Assembly: GCF_030272615.1 (NCBI RefSeq)
Contig: NC_081413.1
Location: 23,128,501-23,192,500 of the forward strand
DNA: 64,000 nt
DNA from: Cryptomeria japonica
Taxonomy: Eukaryota > Streptophyta > Pinopsida > Cupressales > Cupressaceae
Reading direction: 5' to 3'
A model generated the notes under the pieces. That model ran no database searches, was not told the origin of the DNA, and saw only the letters and a program-made list of their open reading frames with translations. This document shows, piece after piece, positions 47,441-60,200 of this stretch. The position numbers were made by a program, and so were the translations under genes. The first letter of the stretch is position 1, and every line of letters starts with the position of its first letter.

Positions 47441-50400
47441 ATGTCAAACAATATCAACGAAAAAAATAAGGAGACAATTGCTAGATTGTGGTCTAACTTG
47501 AAAAGAAAAGGTGATGGAAAATGTTATTGTCCATGCAAAATTTGTAAGGGGTTAAAGACTAGAAGACTTCTAATCAAAATAGTGAAGAAACATTGTAGGC
47601 TGCATGGTCACATTGAAGGTGGACATGATTATCATCCATTGGTAAGTTTTTCATTATATCATTTTGACAATTTATATACATAATAGATCACGTGATGATG
47701 AGATCATGATCACGGTTTATTTATGTATATCAATTTTATATAGGTCGAGCACCCCGAAGCACATGGTATGGATCAACACAACCCTGAGAATATGGTTTTG
47801 AAAGTGGACGAACATGGAGGTGTGAATATCAAAGCTGAAGATAATGATCCCATGGAAGATGACGATCATGAGCCAGAAAACACAATTGAAGATGATGGTA
47901 CAAAGACATTGATCCATGACTCATTTAGTACTTGCACAGCTTATCATGATGATGAAGATGACCTTGATGTTGTTCATGATGTCCCTCTACTTGAGAAGGC
48001 ATTTGAGGCCCTTTATGAAGGCTCACATGCAACTCTTCTCTCCGTTGTATTGTTATTGGTGAACTTGAAGGTTATGAATGGTTTATCCAACATAACAATG
48101 TCACGTATGTTAAGGCATGTCATATATGTCATAATAAATTGTGAATCATGTTGTACCATTAATATTCTTTATTATAACAAATTATATTTTGTTGTTGTAG
48201 ATTGATAGGTGATTTTTTGTTACCACCATCAAATATTCTACCTCGCTCATACCGAGAATTATCTGTCGTTATGAAAGATATTGGAATGGAGTATCAAGCA
48301 ATAGATGCTTGTCCCAATGATCATATTATATATCACAAACAACATGAATTTTGAACTGAATGCCCTAAATGTCATATCAGTAGATATCGAACAGATCAAA
48401 TAACAAAAAGGGTTCCTCGCAAGGTTCTTCGCTATATTCCCATTACTCCACATATGCAATGATTATTCAAGTGCACTAGCTTGACACAATTTATGGATTA
48501 CCATGCACGCAATAGAAGTTGAGATGACAATATTCGAATGCCGGTGGATGGTTCAGCATTTATGGACATAGAGGAAAAGTGGCCACACTTTAAAGAAGAA
48601 CCTCATAATCTCAAGCTTTCATTGGCAGCGGACGGTGTCAATCCATTTGGAGAGATGAGATCTGTTTACTCAGTGTGGCCTGTTTTTGTTATCAACAATA
48701 ACATTCCTCCATGGATGTCAATAAAGAGGGAGCACATAATGTTGGCAATGATTGTTCTAGGTATTTTATCATTTAAATATAGTCGTCTAAATTTAATTAT
48801 AAATATTGCAGTAAAATGGTCATAATAATTATGTAATGTTTTTGTTCATTCGATTAGGTAAGTACCAAGTTAAAGATATGAATGTATATATCGAGCCTCT
48901 TATCGACGAGTTGTTGGAGTTATGGAATGGTGTCACTATGTATGACGTCTCTAGAACAATAGGACAAAGACAATTTCAATTCCATGCAATGCTTCTATGG
49001 ACAATACACGATGCCCCGGGGCTAACACATTTTTGTGGTATGTTATAGTATTTAAGTTGTGCATGAACATTATAATTCAAAAAATTATCATATTTAATCC
49101 AATTATACATTATCTTGTAGGTCTTCAAACAAAGGGAAAATTTGCATGTCCTATTTGTGGTCCAAAGATGAAATCTCGTCATTCAAAAAGTTTAGGAAAG
49201 CAGGTGTTTGATGAGTATAGGCACTTTCTCCACAAAAATCATAAGTATCAAAATACTAAAAAACATATTTTCAATGGGAAAGAAGATAATACATCAAAGC
49301 CACGAAGAATGACACCTCACCTATGGAAGTTGGAATATAATAGAATTAATCACCAATGTAATGCCATTCCATCTATTGGTCTGTCATAAAACATCTTTTC
49401 TATTTTGTTTTGTTTACTGATGATGTGATTGATGATCATGAAGGACGTGAAGGCATAAATGACCACCTTCCTAAGGGAATAAAAAGTTATCCCTGACAAT
49501 TTAGTAGGTTGCCCTACTACGAGCAGTTACAAATTGTTCATTTGTTTGATAGTATGTATATTGGAAAGAATATAACAAAGACATTATGGAAAATATTGGA
49601 TGGAAGGCGTGACAAAGAAAAAATTGTCAAAATATGTAGTGACATTCAGGATTCCAATCATGCAATGATAAATGTCATTCAATCAAATAACCATGGAGAC
49701 AAGATTAATATAAGTGAGCTTCCTTGGTTATTAATGGACCAGCAAAGCAATGCTATAAAAGAAGTCATACGAAAAATTTGATTTCCCACAGGATTTTCTG
49801 CGAACATAAACAATCTCATATCAAAGAAAAGTGAATTTGGGCCAGGGATGAAAATGCATGATTGGCATACCTTCATTAAGGTAATTCATGTTCTTGTGTT
49901 TTTAGTATGTATTTAAGTACTGCGTGTATGTGTACTTTTCATTATGTTACAAAAAAATGAAAAGATAATTTAATAATTGTTGCAGTACGTTCTACCTCTA
50001 TCTCTCCCAGACGACTTCGACAATAATGTCAAGCAAGTCATATATGATCTTGGAAAATACATGAGGTAAGTAGTGATATTTGTTTAGTTCGTTGTATGGA
50101 TATTATATTTGCCATTTGTTTTACTTCTTATGTAATATACTTTTTTGCATCTTGAATACCTTGTAGGTGGTTGTCATGTAAAGAAATCCATAAAGACGAT
50201 ATAAAATATTGGAAGAGAAAAATTCCTCATTTAATGTGTGAAATGCAAAAGTGTCTACCTCCAACTTTTTTCAATGCACAAGAACACTACCTCATACACC
50301 AAGTTGAGGAGATTGAATTATGTGGACTTGTACACACTAGGTCAATGTGGATGGTTGAGAGGCACTTGAAATTTTTGAAGGCTTTGGTTCAACAAAGAGC

Positions 50401-51583
50401 ACATCCTGAGGGTTCTATGGTGGAGGGATATATGGTATACCAAACTATGGTGTACATTTATGAATATCTTCCTAAGTTTGCAGCAAAGATCCACGTGGAT
50501 CACATTTGGGATCCCAACACCATTAACAAATTTGAAGGGGAGTACTTGATGGGGAAAGGTAGATTGAGGAAAGTGAGAGGTAATTATAAGATGTTATTGT
50601 AGTTAATTAATTCTTAATCTTCAAAATAAATTGATTGTAAGACGTCTATTTATTTTTTGTACAATTGGTCGAGAGTGGGATGCACTACATTTGTATATTG
50701 CAAACAATCTTGATTGGATGATAGTATGGATTGAACGTTGTCAACATTCTGGACGCACGTTAACATGGGAAGGTGTGGCTTCATTGGTTAAAGAAGCACA
50801 TCGTAATGGAGACTCCAATGTTATGCAAAGGGAAATTGATTTAGCATATGGTTTAAGAGATAAATAGGTACGTATAAATTTATTAATCGCCCATATGTTT
50901 ATCAACTCACAATGTAATAAATTTTACATGTTTGACATATCGCAGGTCAAACACCACAACGCTATGTGCTGCAATGGTCATAAATTTCGCATAAAAAAGT
51001 TGGATGACACGAAGAAAACTTGTGATTCTGGCATCACTGCAGCCTTTGAGGTGACAAATATTTCATCAAGAAATGACATTCATCCTCAACAATCTCAAAA
51101 TTAATACTATGGCATTTTGGATGATATACTTGAGTGTGACTTTAATTCCTTCAAATTAGTTTTGTTCGTCGTCAAATGGTATAGGCTACGATTGAATAAA
51201 AATGATCCTAATAGAACTGTTATTGAACATGATAATGGTTTTATAATGCTAAATACAAGGTCATTTGAACCAGTTGGGAATGAGCCCTATGTTCTTCCAA
51301 GCCAATGTGAGCAAGTCTTTTACTCAGAGGTTCCACATAAACTGGGTTGGTCATTTGTTGTTAGACATGATCCAAGAGGAAGGCCGATAAAGTATAATGT
51401 GATGGAAGAAGAAGATACCGAAGAAGAATATACCGAAGAAGTAGAAGATGAAGTGGATGATGATCACAATCGACAGTTTCACAATGACGATGAAGAAGAA
51501 CAAGAAGAAGAAGAAGATGATGATGATGATGATGATGATGACGGTGATGGTGATGATGGTGATGATGATGGCGAAGACGTTGT

Positions 51584-51634
<51 letters not shown>

Positions 51635-51661
51635 CCTTGATGTTCATGATGATGAAGAATG
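47441..51661 (+). pseudogene. TNP2-like CACTA transposase gene, multi-exon, with several stops
   Basis: Exon 1 (47441-47641) holds the transposase-associated domain with CYCPCKICKG. Exons at 47744-48114, 48201-48760, 48858-49037 and 49121-49378 form the TNP2 core: DVPLLEKAFEALYEGS, AIDACPNDHIIYHKQ, KRVPRKVLRYIPITP, LSLAADGVNPFGEMRSVYSV, NVYIEPLIDELLELWNGV, KGKFACPICG. Exons from 49443, 49986-50065 and 50167-50579 continue into the DUF4218-type region (MWMVERHLKFLKALVQQRA). The end (about 50945-51661) has the DUF4216-type domain (VLFVVKWYRL) and a long Asp/Glu tail. Introns mostly have GT-AG borders; the intron at 48115-48200 starts GC. I count five TGA, one TAG and one TAA inside the inferred coding sequence. 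TNP2 proteins cut and rejoin element ends. Confidence 0.85.
51505..51645 (+). repeat. (GAT)n microsatellite coding a poly-Asp tail
   Basis: GATGAT runs are split by GGTGAT and GAAGAC interruptions and encode about 60 mostly Asp residues before the final stop at 51659. The run is in frame with the transposase. Confidence 0.85.
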
Positions 51662-52088
51662 AAATGTATGAGGAATGCGATTAGTATATTATCTATTTAA
51701 TATTGGCTTCCTTATAGAATTTTTTTCACATAATTAATTCATTCTATTTTGAATTCTAATGCCATTACATAATTAATTCATGATGCACCTTTTAATATGG
51801 AGATGGAGATAGGGAGTGTGACTATTTATGTGACAATATTTAAACTATGTTTATTTATGGAAATTGGATTGTTTATTAGCTATGTGACTATTTATGTAAC
51901 CATTTAGTTGAGGATCCTGCATAGTCTACATAAAGTAAAGGTAAGGAATTAAAAAATTTACAATGATTTTGATGACAACATCTTTTTAATATTTAATACT
52001 CTTTTTGTCTACAAAGTTCATGTTGTTCATGTTGTGTATGATGTAATTTCACTAACGTTTTTTATATTTTTCTTTGTCACACGCCGAC

Positions 52089-54942
52089 ATGGATCCATCA
52101 CATATCGCAAATAGAGATGTACCTTGTGACACTTCTACCGAGCAGGTAAGCCTCATTTTAATTGTACAAATTAGGTAGAAGCAATCTGTTACATTATTAT
52201 GTTCTTTTTTTTAGTGATTTATACTAATTTTGTAATTGCTAATGATATTCTTGACACAAACGGATGTTCAGGGAAAGGGAAAGGGAGTTGTAGTACCTGA
52301 GCACCTTTCTATGGATGTGGAATCATTAGGGTTAAGAAATGATGACCCTGAAGATGCCACAGTCCTTGTGAAATTCTTTAAAATGCCTCTTATAAAAATT
52401 AGAAAAGATATTGTTGCTTTGGCAGTCGTGCATCCTACCACTGATGAGATACGACAGAGGGTGGAATTATTGAATAAGACAACAGAAAACTTGCAAGTAA
52501 GCAGTAATGAAAGATTTAATTATAACAAAAGTTCAATAATGGTTGATATTTTATTCTCTTTTTATGTCATTAACTAAAATAGGTATGTATTGTTTTTACA
52601 GCAATTTATCTACCCTCATGAAAGTCCTTCCTACGGTCAGGGTGTTGCAGGATCAGGTGATGACGATTTTCTTGTATTATCACTTGCTTGGCTTATCACT
52701 CCGAGTACCCAAAACACATCATACTTGATACTGTCAATTTTCAAAATAAAGGTTCCTCCTTGTTTACAATTCTTGCACTTTTCATTTATTTAATGTTTGA
52801 TATATTTAATGTATTATTCTTTAGGTGCTATCAATGTTACTGTGCAAATGCTGACGCCGCCTCATCAGAGGTCACCCTCACCTGTATTGCTGACTACAAT
52901 GTCGGGAACACGTAGCATGCAAACATCCTTTAGTGCACGTCATATTGGCCCTCCCACTATTGGTAGATCCCTCTTTTGCTCTATCTTTTGTCATGTGTTT
53001 ATTTCCCTTCAAGCGTTCTTTCTTGAATTCTAATGCCATTTCATAGTGGATTCATTTTTTGTAGGAGGAGATGCACATGAGGATGTGCCACAGGCGACTA
53101 CTACTGATAACATAGCATCGTTTCCTGGATCTTCTCATATTGCTAGTACGGGAACATTGCAGGCCACATTCGTGGTGAGCGACGAAGAAATGCTTCCCTT
53201 AAAGATACAAAAGGTTCCAGGTACTTTAAAATTATTATTATATATACTCTAATTATAAATTACTTTATGATCACTTGTTTTGGACTAATGATCCCATGAA
53301 TTTTTTGCAGGCAATGATATTTTCTATAAACATCTTAGTGACATTACATTGCAGATATTTGGGCCCACCATACGTAAAAGGTGGTACATCATATGTGAAC
53401 TAACCCTTATCCACTTTTGACTTCATATTATTTCTTGAAGTGTAATAAATGTAGCTTCAGTTCATTTCTGAATCTAACAGGTTTGTTTTTGCTTTAAAAG
53501 GTGGAATGACCAAGAAAAAAGGTTAAAAGATGAATTGACAAACCAAATGGTTGAGTGGTTTGGAAATGACACCTTTGACAAAACCAAGCTCCTTGAAAAA
53601 GATGACACATATTTAAAGTATGTGAGGGACCAATACACGACCCATTTGGAGAGGAACCTAAAGTACGAGTGTCCCCCAATGATTCCAGAGAGGGAGTGCA
53701 AGGACCTGATTTTGGATGCCAAGGAGAGAATTGAAAGGAAAAAAGGAAATACACCAATAGATGCTAGAAGAAGGTACGGGATACTATTAAGAGTGTAATT
53801 ATGTACTAATTAATTACTCTTTATATTTATATAATCTAACATATTTCAAACTTTTTATAGACTGAGTGACACGTCAAAGGCAACCAAGGTAAGGCAAGAA
53901 AAGCACGGGCAACACAAACTCGGCTCTAGTGGTTACATGAAACTTTTTGCACGAATTGTAAGTATCTCATGTAAACTCCCATATTATCTCAAAATATTAA
54001 TAAATTGCAAATGTTTTTTTTTTATCAAACAATGCAAGCAAAATTCACGGTACCAAGCAAAAATGTAGGGCTTTGAATTCAATAGAGTGCCCACAGAAGA
54101 TGACAAGAGAATTGCCTACCAGCAAGGCTATTTAGTCATGGCTGATTAGCTACGAGAATTGAGTGGGCATACACAACATTCGAGTGCATCCGTCACACAG
54201 GTAAATATGCTAAATGAAATTTGTTTCAAATTGAATACTTTACCAATAATCTAATTGATGTTGAGTTCCAACATAAAGTGACTATATTTGTTTTAAATAA
54301 GCAAGCAATGATAACAATGTGCATGTCATTGGAATGCAGCCTGCTAATTGTGAAACACCACCTGCACATGAAGGTTCGGATGTGCATCCCAGTAGTGGAG
54401 GTATTCATTTGCTATTCAAATTTATTTATTTAGCTATTAATACAATTAAACATCTTAATTTGTAATTAGAGTAGTAATTAATGTAACCTTTCTTGTTAAT
54501 ATTTTAGAGCATGTAGTTGGTGGTGAGTAAATGGAGCATGATCTGGGTACACAACCTCAAGAACATGATGTTCCCCACTCAAGTAAAGAGGACCACTATT
54601 ATTGCTTTAAACAAATATAATTGCAATTGGTGTTCAGCATGTTGAGGTTAAGGCTACACAAAATGATGTGGCCCCATCAGGTAAAGAGCACAACAATTAT
54701 GTTCTCTAAATTAATGAAATACTTGTAACAATCTTAATTTTTTTTTTTGAATTTAACCCATTTCTTTGTTATTGCAGAGGACCCCCCTTCACTTCAATGT
54801 CCTCATCCTCAGTATAGGACTAGGCATACATTGAGATCACGAGCAGTTGGCGGAACATGTGCAGAGGGGGGAAATGATGAAGACACCGATGTTCCACTTA
54901 GTCTTTTCATAGCTTCAAAGAAAAAACAAAGAAAGAAATGAT
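52089..54942 (+). CDS. Second CACTA gene (TNPA/transposase_24-like), about ten or more exons, one in-frame stop
   Basis: Reading splice sites gives exons at about 52089-52145 (MDPSHIANRDVPC), 52272-52496, 52602-, 52825-52961, 53065-53220, 53311-, 53501-53772 (WNDQEKRLKDELTNQMVEWF), 53859-53957 (EKHGQHKLGSSGYMKLFARI), 54069-54200, 54340-54401 and 54778-54942. The blocks around 53501-53957 have the layout of the plant Ptta/En/Spm transposase_24 family: a charged helical region, then basic 'KHG..KLGS.GY' and a 'GFEFNRVPTEDD' block. The end is RTRHTLRS... and a basic KKKQRKK tail, a likely nuclear signal. The only stop I see is TAG in MAD-stop-LRELSG, where Gln would fit. Family identity is by layout, not by a definite signature. 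Confidence 0.6.
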
Positions 54943-54956
54943 TGTAATCTAACTCA

Positions 54957-55170
54957 TTTGATAATGACTGATTTTTATGTGTCAGTGAATGTAATTATGT
55001 GCTAATTAATGGTTATGGATGATATGTGTTAATTAATATTGATGAATGTTGCGTGTTAATTAATGTTAATCAATGTTATGTGTTAATGAACATTATGTGA
55101 TATTAATGAATGAATGCTATATTTTATTAATGGTAGAAAGAATTCATGAATGAACGTTATAAGATGTTAA
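54957..55170. repeat. Short tandem GTTAATTAATGTTRATGAAT-type repeats
   Basis: About seven degenerate units of roughly 25-35 bases follow directly after the second CACTA gene. Sub-terminal repeats that bind the second CACTA protein are normal in this superfamily, so this could be the 3' sub-terminal region. A G-rich run (GGGGGGGGGAGGGG) follows at about 55191-55204. Confidence 0.55.
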
Positions 55171-55205
55171 CGGGGAATTTAGAGTGATGTTAGGGGGGGG
55201 GAGGG

Positions 55206-56172
55206 GCCAAATGAGCTTCCACCTTCACGTGGTTGGCCCTATTAAGTAGAGAATATTAAACTATTCTCGAAACCAAGCGAAGCTCAACAAGGTAACACAC
55301 TTTTCAATATTTCATTATGTCGCACAGTTATTCTTATTGAAAAATGTATATTGAATCTTAATTGCAGGGTCCAACACAAACAACAACACCATGAGTTGTT
55401 GGGTATAATGAACTCCCATATTGTCTTGTCTCTACACGAACAATATGAGTTGCTTCTAGTGTTGATATCCAAGGTGGGACTGCAAAAGTTATGAATATGC
55501 CTCATCCTTGTAATTTTTTTTATTACAACTCCTAATGCTTGAGACTAAACTTTTTGTTCTTGATGTTTTTCACTTGTTCTCATAACCTCTGACTTTGATA
55601 CTTGTGCCTTAATAGAACTAGATGTTTCTTGTATGCATACTTTGTCAAGGACTGCATTATGATGCTATAGGGCTACAAACTAAGATTATTTATTGTAATG
55701 AGTTGCACATTTGACATGAGTTGCCCTATGACTGCTATGCCTCTTGAGGTAATAAGGTGTTGTTCTTGTCAAGTTTTGACAATGCTGCAACAATAACATG
55801 TTATTTGTTGTTAAGGTTTGAAAAGACCTTTTAGAAACTTATACCCTACTCTTTTTCACTCAGTAGACTTGATTACTGTCATTTTATTTGGTACTAGGTA
55901 TGACTTCCTACTGGCTTTACTGTAGACTGCAATCTCTCTAGACTGTATTTTCTGAGTGTTGTTGTTCTATACTTGACCATCTATTAGGAAAACATAGCTT
56001 GAAATGTCCAAAACAATTAATGAATGTGTTGGGTCTCAAATCAACAGATTGGATAGGTTCTAAGGAAATGCCAACTCCTATGATCAAACCCTCCAATTGA
56101 CTTGGCCAACATATAGAGTGAACCTACTTGGTTACTAACTCTCTCACTTTAGGCTCTGCAGGACCTAGCCGA
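55206..56172. other. No recognisable gene
   Basis: Mixed sequence without coding or repeat structure that I can identify. Confidence 0.45.
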
Positions 56173-56413
56173 GTTTCATGTCGAAAAGACTTTGGACTAC
56201 GGTGACTTCTTTTGTCCTCCCATTGAAACTCATATCCTTATCGATATCATTCATCGATGTAGTTTTCTTCTGTTTTATCAATATCACTTTTTCAATGAGA
56301 ATGCTTCTTTCGGTGAATCTTCTTTATCTTTCATCGATCATATTGTTTCTTTGAAAGCCTTTTCTCATCGGTGGGGGCCACCTCTGCTTTCTTCGATACC
56401 TTTTGTTGGTGCG
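56173..56413. repeat. Left copy of a ~241-bp direct repeat flanking element B
   Basis: Begins GTTTCATGTCGAAAAGACTT and ends TTTTGTTGGTGCGACC. It matches 63016-63257 (GTTTCATGTTGAAGAGACTT...TTTTGTTGGTGGGACC) with scattered substitutions, in the same orientation, about 6.84 kb apart with element B between. It may be part of a truncated LTR pair. Confidence 0.75.
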
Positions 56414-57231
56414 ACCTGTTGTTCTCAAATTCTGACTCCCCCTAAAATCCCTTATAATAAAATAGTAAACTCTGTCTGTAGAAGAGAGATCAAAGAGAAG
56501 GAAACTTTAGAACAACATATGACAAGGTTTTACAACCTTCTACACTTCGAACTTATCCAAAGTTCAGGTGGGTATACCTTTGGTGAATTCTTTCACACTT
56601 TTAAACAAAATCCACAGTAACCATTGTCCAAAAACCAGTGGATCTTATCGCTTTGAGACTAACTGAAATAAAAAAATAAGCTTTAATACTCATGTTTCAG
56701 TGTTGACCTACAAGACATGTAAAAGGACAACTACAATTGATACCAATGCCTTATCCAGGCCACAGAGTCATCTAAGTTTAAACAATACTCCCACAATCAA
56801 ATATCTCCACACATCCCATCACCTCGGCTTCTATAAAACCCCACATATGCTTGACATACATAAGAATTTACCCTTATCAAACTAGACTACATTCATCAAA
56901 TTCAAAATCTCCCACAAGGAATTTACTGATAGAAATGCTTCATGCATATTTAATTTCCCTCCTAGAAAGAAAAGCTAAGAAATGCCTCTATTTAAGATTG
57001 CCTTACAATCCATACTCAAATGAATAACCCTAGATTACTCATATTAAAAACAGTAAATATTTGCAAGTAGACCAGAAGACAACACAAAATTTAGGCTCAA
57101 AAGTTGATAGTCTATATATTGATATTAATTTTGAGAAAATATTACAAAACTTAGAGTATTCTCCATAAGACTATAAAAAAGCTCAGATAAATTTCTGCAG
57201 CGTTTTCTTACAATTACTTGCGATCTTTTTT
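56414..57231 (-). other. 3' flank of element B, no gene
   Basis: Lies between the end of the element B reading frame (57232) and the left direct repeat. No coding signal. It would be the 3' untranslated part if the flanking repeats are LTR remnants. Confidence 0.4.
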
Positions 57232-60200
57232 TTAGGAGTCCTGGTATCCATTTATAATAGTATGGATGCATACAAGCTTTGGACCCTTCAAAAGAAAGTT
57301 TGTTACAAATAACTGGTCATTTTCAAGAAGCAGTTATAAGTCCTTTTCAGCATCTGCGGCTTCCTCTGCTTGTTGTTATGTTGCAACCTCCTGTAACTAC
57401 TCCCGAGCATCTTCTTTCTGTCCCATATACTTATCTTTCCACTCCTGATACACATCATCACTAGGCTAAGTAAAACTAACAATCTTCTGTTTCATATCTT
57501 CTAGCCGCTTCCAAGTGACTCGTACATGCCCAATCTCTATTTCTATGAAACCATAATGGGATTTCACTTTTTCAATTTCCTCAATTGTTTGGACAAATAA
57601 GGATGTGTCATCAATACTAATAATTTGATTGATCCTTAGGGACAAATTGTAGTCCACCTCCTTTAACCAAGTCTTCTCTTCCTTTAGCTAGACAGGACCA
57701 ATGAAACCTCCTGCAAACATTTCAAATTTATGATTTGAATATTCTTTCCTATAAAGTTGGGCTTTTCTTTTTATACCTACTCCTTCCACTAAAAGATAAT
57801 TTATCTCTTTTATAAACTCACATGTGGACCTTAGATTGTCATTCTCTTCTGCATCTACATGGGAAGAACACATGAGCTCTAACTCTTTACCTCTAGGCAC
57901 CCACTTATTCAGGATTGGTTCCAAAGTGGCTTCTTCTTCTTTGAATTTGATCAAAATCTCAAGAATCCTCTTCATACTTATGTATACATTGGAGGTTTTG
58001 ACTGAGTCAACAAACTTCAAGATGGTGGCTTTCACCTTCTCCTCATATTTGTTTGCATACAATGTCTGAGCTTGTTTCAATTTTTCCAACTCATGTTGGA
58101 CATTTTCAGGTAATTGGGAACTAGAAGGCATAGGAGAAGGGGGATATTCAATGATGGGACTAGTAGGAGGGGGTCTTGCTAGAGAGGAGGCTATCATGAG
58201 TGTAGAAGATTCACCGGGATGATATTGACCTACCAGTTGACTCTGGAGTCTAGCAATTATGATGTCTCGGTTGGCTATTCCTTCTTTAGCATCGTTATAA
58301 GCTTTTAAAATAGTCTCCAACTTCAATTGGAGATTAGCCTTTTCTTGTGCCTCTTTCTCTGCCACCACAACACTGAATTTTGCAGTCTCTAGGACTGTGC
58401 TTGCAACTTCCACTACCCCTATGTCTTGGACTCTTTTAACTATCATGCCTCCTAAGAGACTAGAATCTGATGCATCCTTCCTTCTTATGTTTACATCCTT
58501 CTTTAAAGACCACATGACAAGAGCAGCATTATCCTTGTTGAATGTCACTCCTTCCATAAGCTTTGTTTCTTTCCTCACTGCATCAAGCACTAAGGCATCA
58601 GCTATATCCTATTCAAGGAGAATCAACACACCAGCCTTCGCTACCATTTCTCTTCCTTTCTGAGGGGTGATTTCTTTGAACTCCTCCATCATTTCTTGCT
58701 TAACCTTTTCTTCTACTTGAGTTGTATTTTTAAGAGGTTGTTCACTTTTCCTCTGTTCACATCTAGTCTTGAATTGATCAATATTTTGCTTCCATAGAAA
58801 CTGTATAAAAGCTCCTATTGTGACAAAATTACTATTAGCTAGGAATTATTCACTAGCTTGCTTAGCAATAAGGTTCATTTCTTGGCCCTTTAACTCACCA
58901 TCAGTCAAATCCATTTCAGCATTAGGTGGCTCTTCGGGCATCCCCTCTTGGGTCTCCTCATAAGTATAGGCAATCTCACCGAGACTCCCTAACTGCAATA
59001 ATTGTTCAGCCACAACTTGTTCATCTCCAATGTGGATAGGAGACTGAGATGGAGAATATTGAGGCTCATCAGTTTCAATTTCCTTTCCCACTCTCTGCTT
59101 CTTAGGGGAATCCTGAATGTCAATGACATCTTCAACTTTCCTCTTCCCTTTTGAAGTGGAAGGCTCACCTATCATTGGCATTATCACAGTGTACTTTGAC
59201 CTTTTGTGCATTACATAGTCACCAAGTGGGATATCTCTAGCAAAGGCAGGCTTAGCCAATACCATCTTAGCCTTATCAAGCTCATTTTGCATTATGGCCT
59301 CCCTCTTTTCTTTTAAGGACTGCATGAGATCTTCAAAATAAAGAATTGGGAATTTTATTTTCTCCTCAAATGGATTGAAGCTAGAAAGGGGGTCATAGCT
59401 AGTGTAAAATTGATGGATAAAATCAAGGGCTTTCTTATATGCCACACACTTATCCTTCCTCAGTTCTTGCTCATCTAAGCTGAATTCATTTCTAATCACA
59501 TCTTCTGGGAACTGAAATTGATGTGTCCTACCTCTGCACACTACTCTTTTTCTGAACATGCCATTGAAAAAATCCTCAGGGTCTGCACATCTTAACACTG
59601 TACTAGACATCCTATATGGCTTAAAGAATTAATCAAAAAATCTCCATCCACCCTTAGTGATCACAAAATGGTGAGCCATGGTAATAGTTGGGAAAATAGT
59701 CCCTTTACCTCTATTGGTTAGCTCTGCTTCTTGTACTCCCCCAATTTGTCTCAGGACTTCTACAATCCCTATCTTCAGTGGGACCTGATAGGGTAGTAAA
59801 AAGGGGGTGCCTCTAAATCCAAAAACTCTAAAAATAGTAGACACGGGGTACAAATATATGTCTCCCCAATTGTGAACAATCTTGATATCCTCTGCAAACT
59901 CCTTTGGTCTGAGAAACTCCAAAAGAGCCTTAGGAATTCTAGGGTTTTCTCTGCATTAATTTTAGATGCAAAGCATCTATCAAACTTTGAATAACTTGCA
60001 TCTTCTCTATCCCAAGATATAACAGTACTCCACAATTGCACTGGCATCTCCTCTTTATCCTTGACCTTAATCAGGTCCATCTCCTTTCCAAAATAATCAG
60101 CCCCTTTGAACAGAAACATATGCATTGACATGGAGTACCATCCAAATGACCTATCCACCTTACCATTTTTTATTTCTACTAGCCCTTTATGTATTGCATC

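Larger units (their letters stand above)
47441..55205 (+). mobile_element. CACTA (En/Spm-type) DNA transposon, coding part
   Basis: Two plus-strand genes lie head-to-tail: a TNP2-like transposase (47441-51661) and a second multi-exon gene (52089-54942), as in plant CACTA elements. Sub-terminal-like short repeats follow at about 54957-55170. I could not identify the terminal inverted repeats, so the outer limits are only those of the coding part and the 3' repeats. Confidence 0.75.

Noticed and set aside
51351-51684. Open frames rich in Met or Ile on either strand
   Set aside because: They are other frames of the (GAT)n tract that codes the acidic tail of the transposase.
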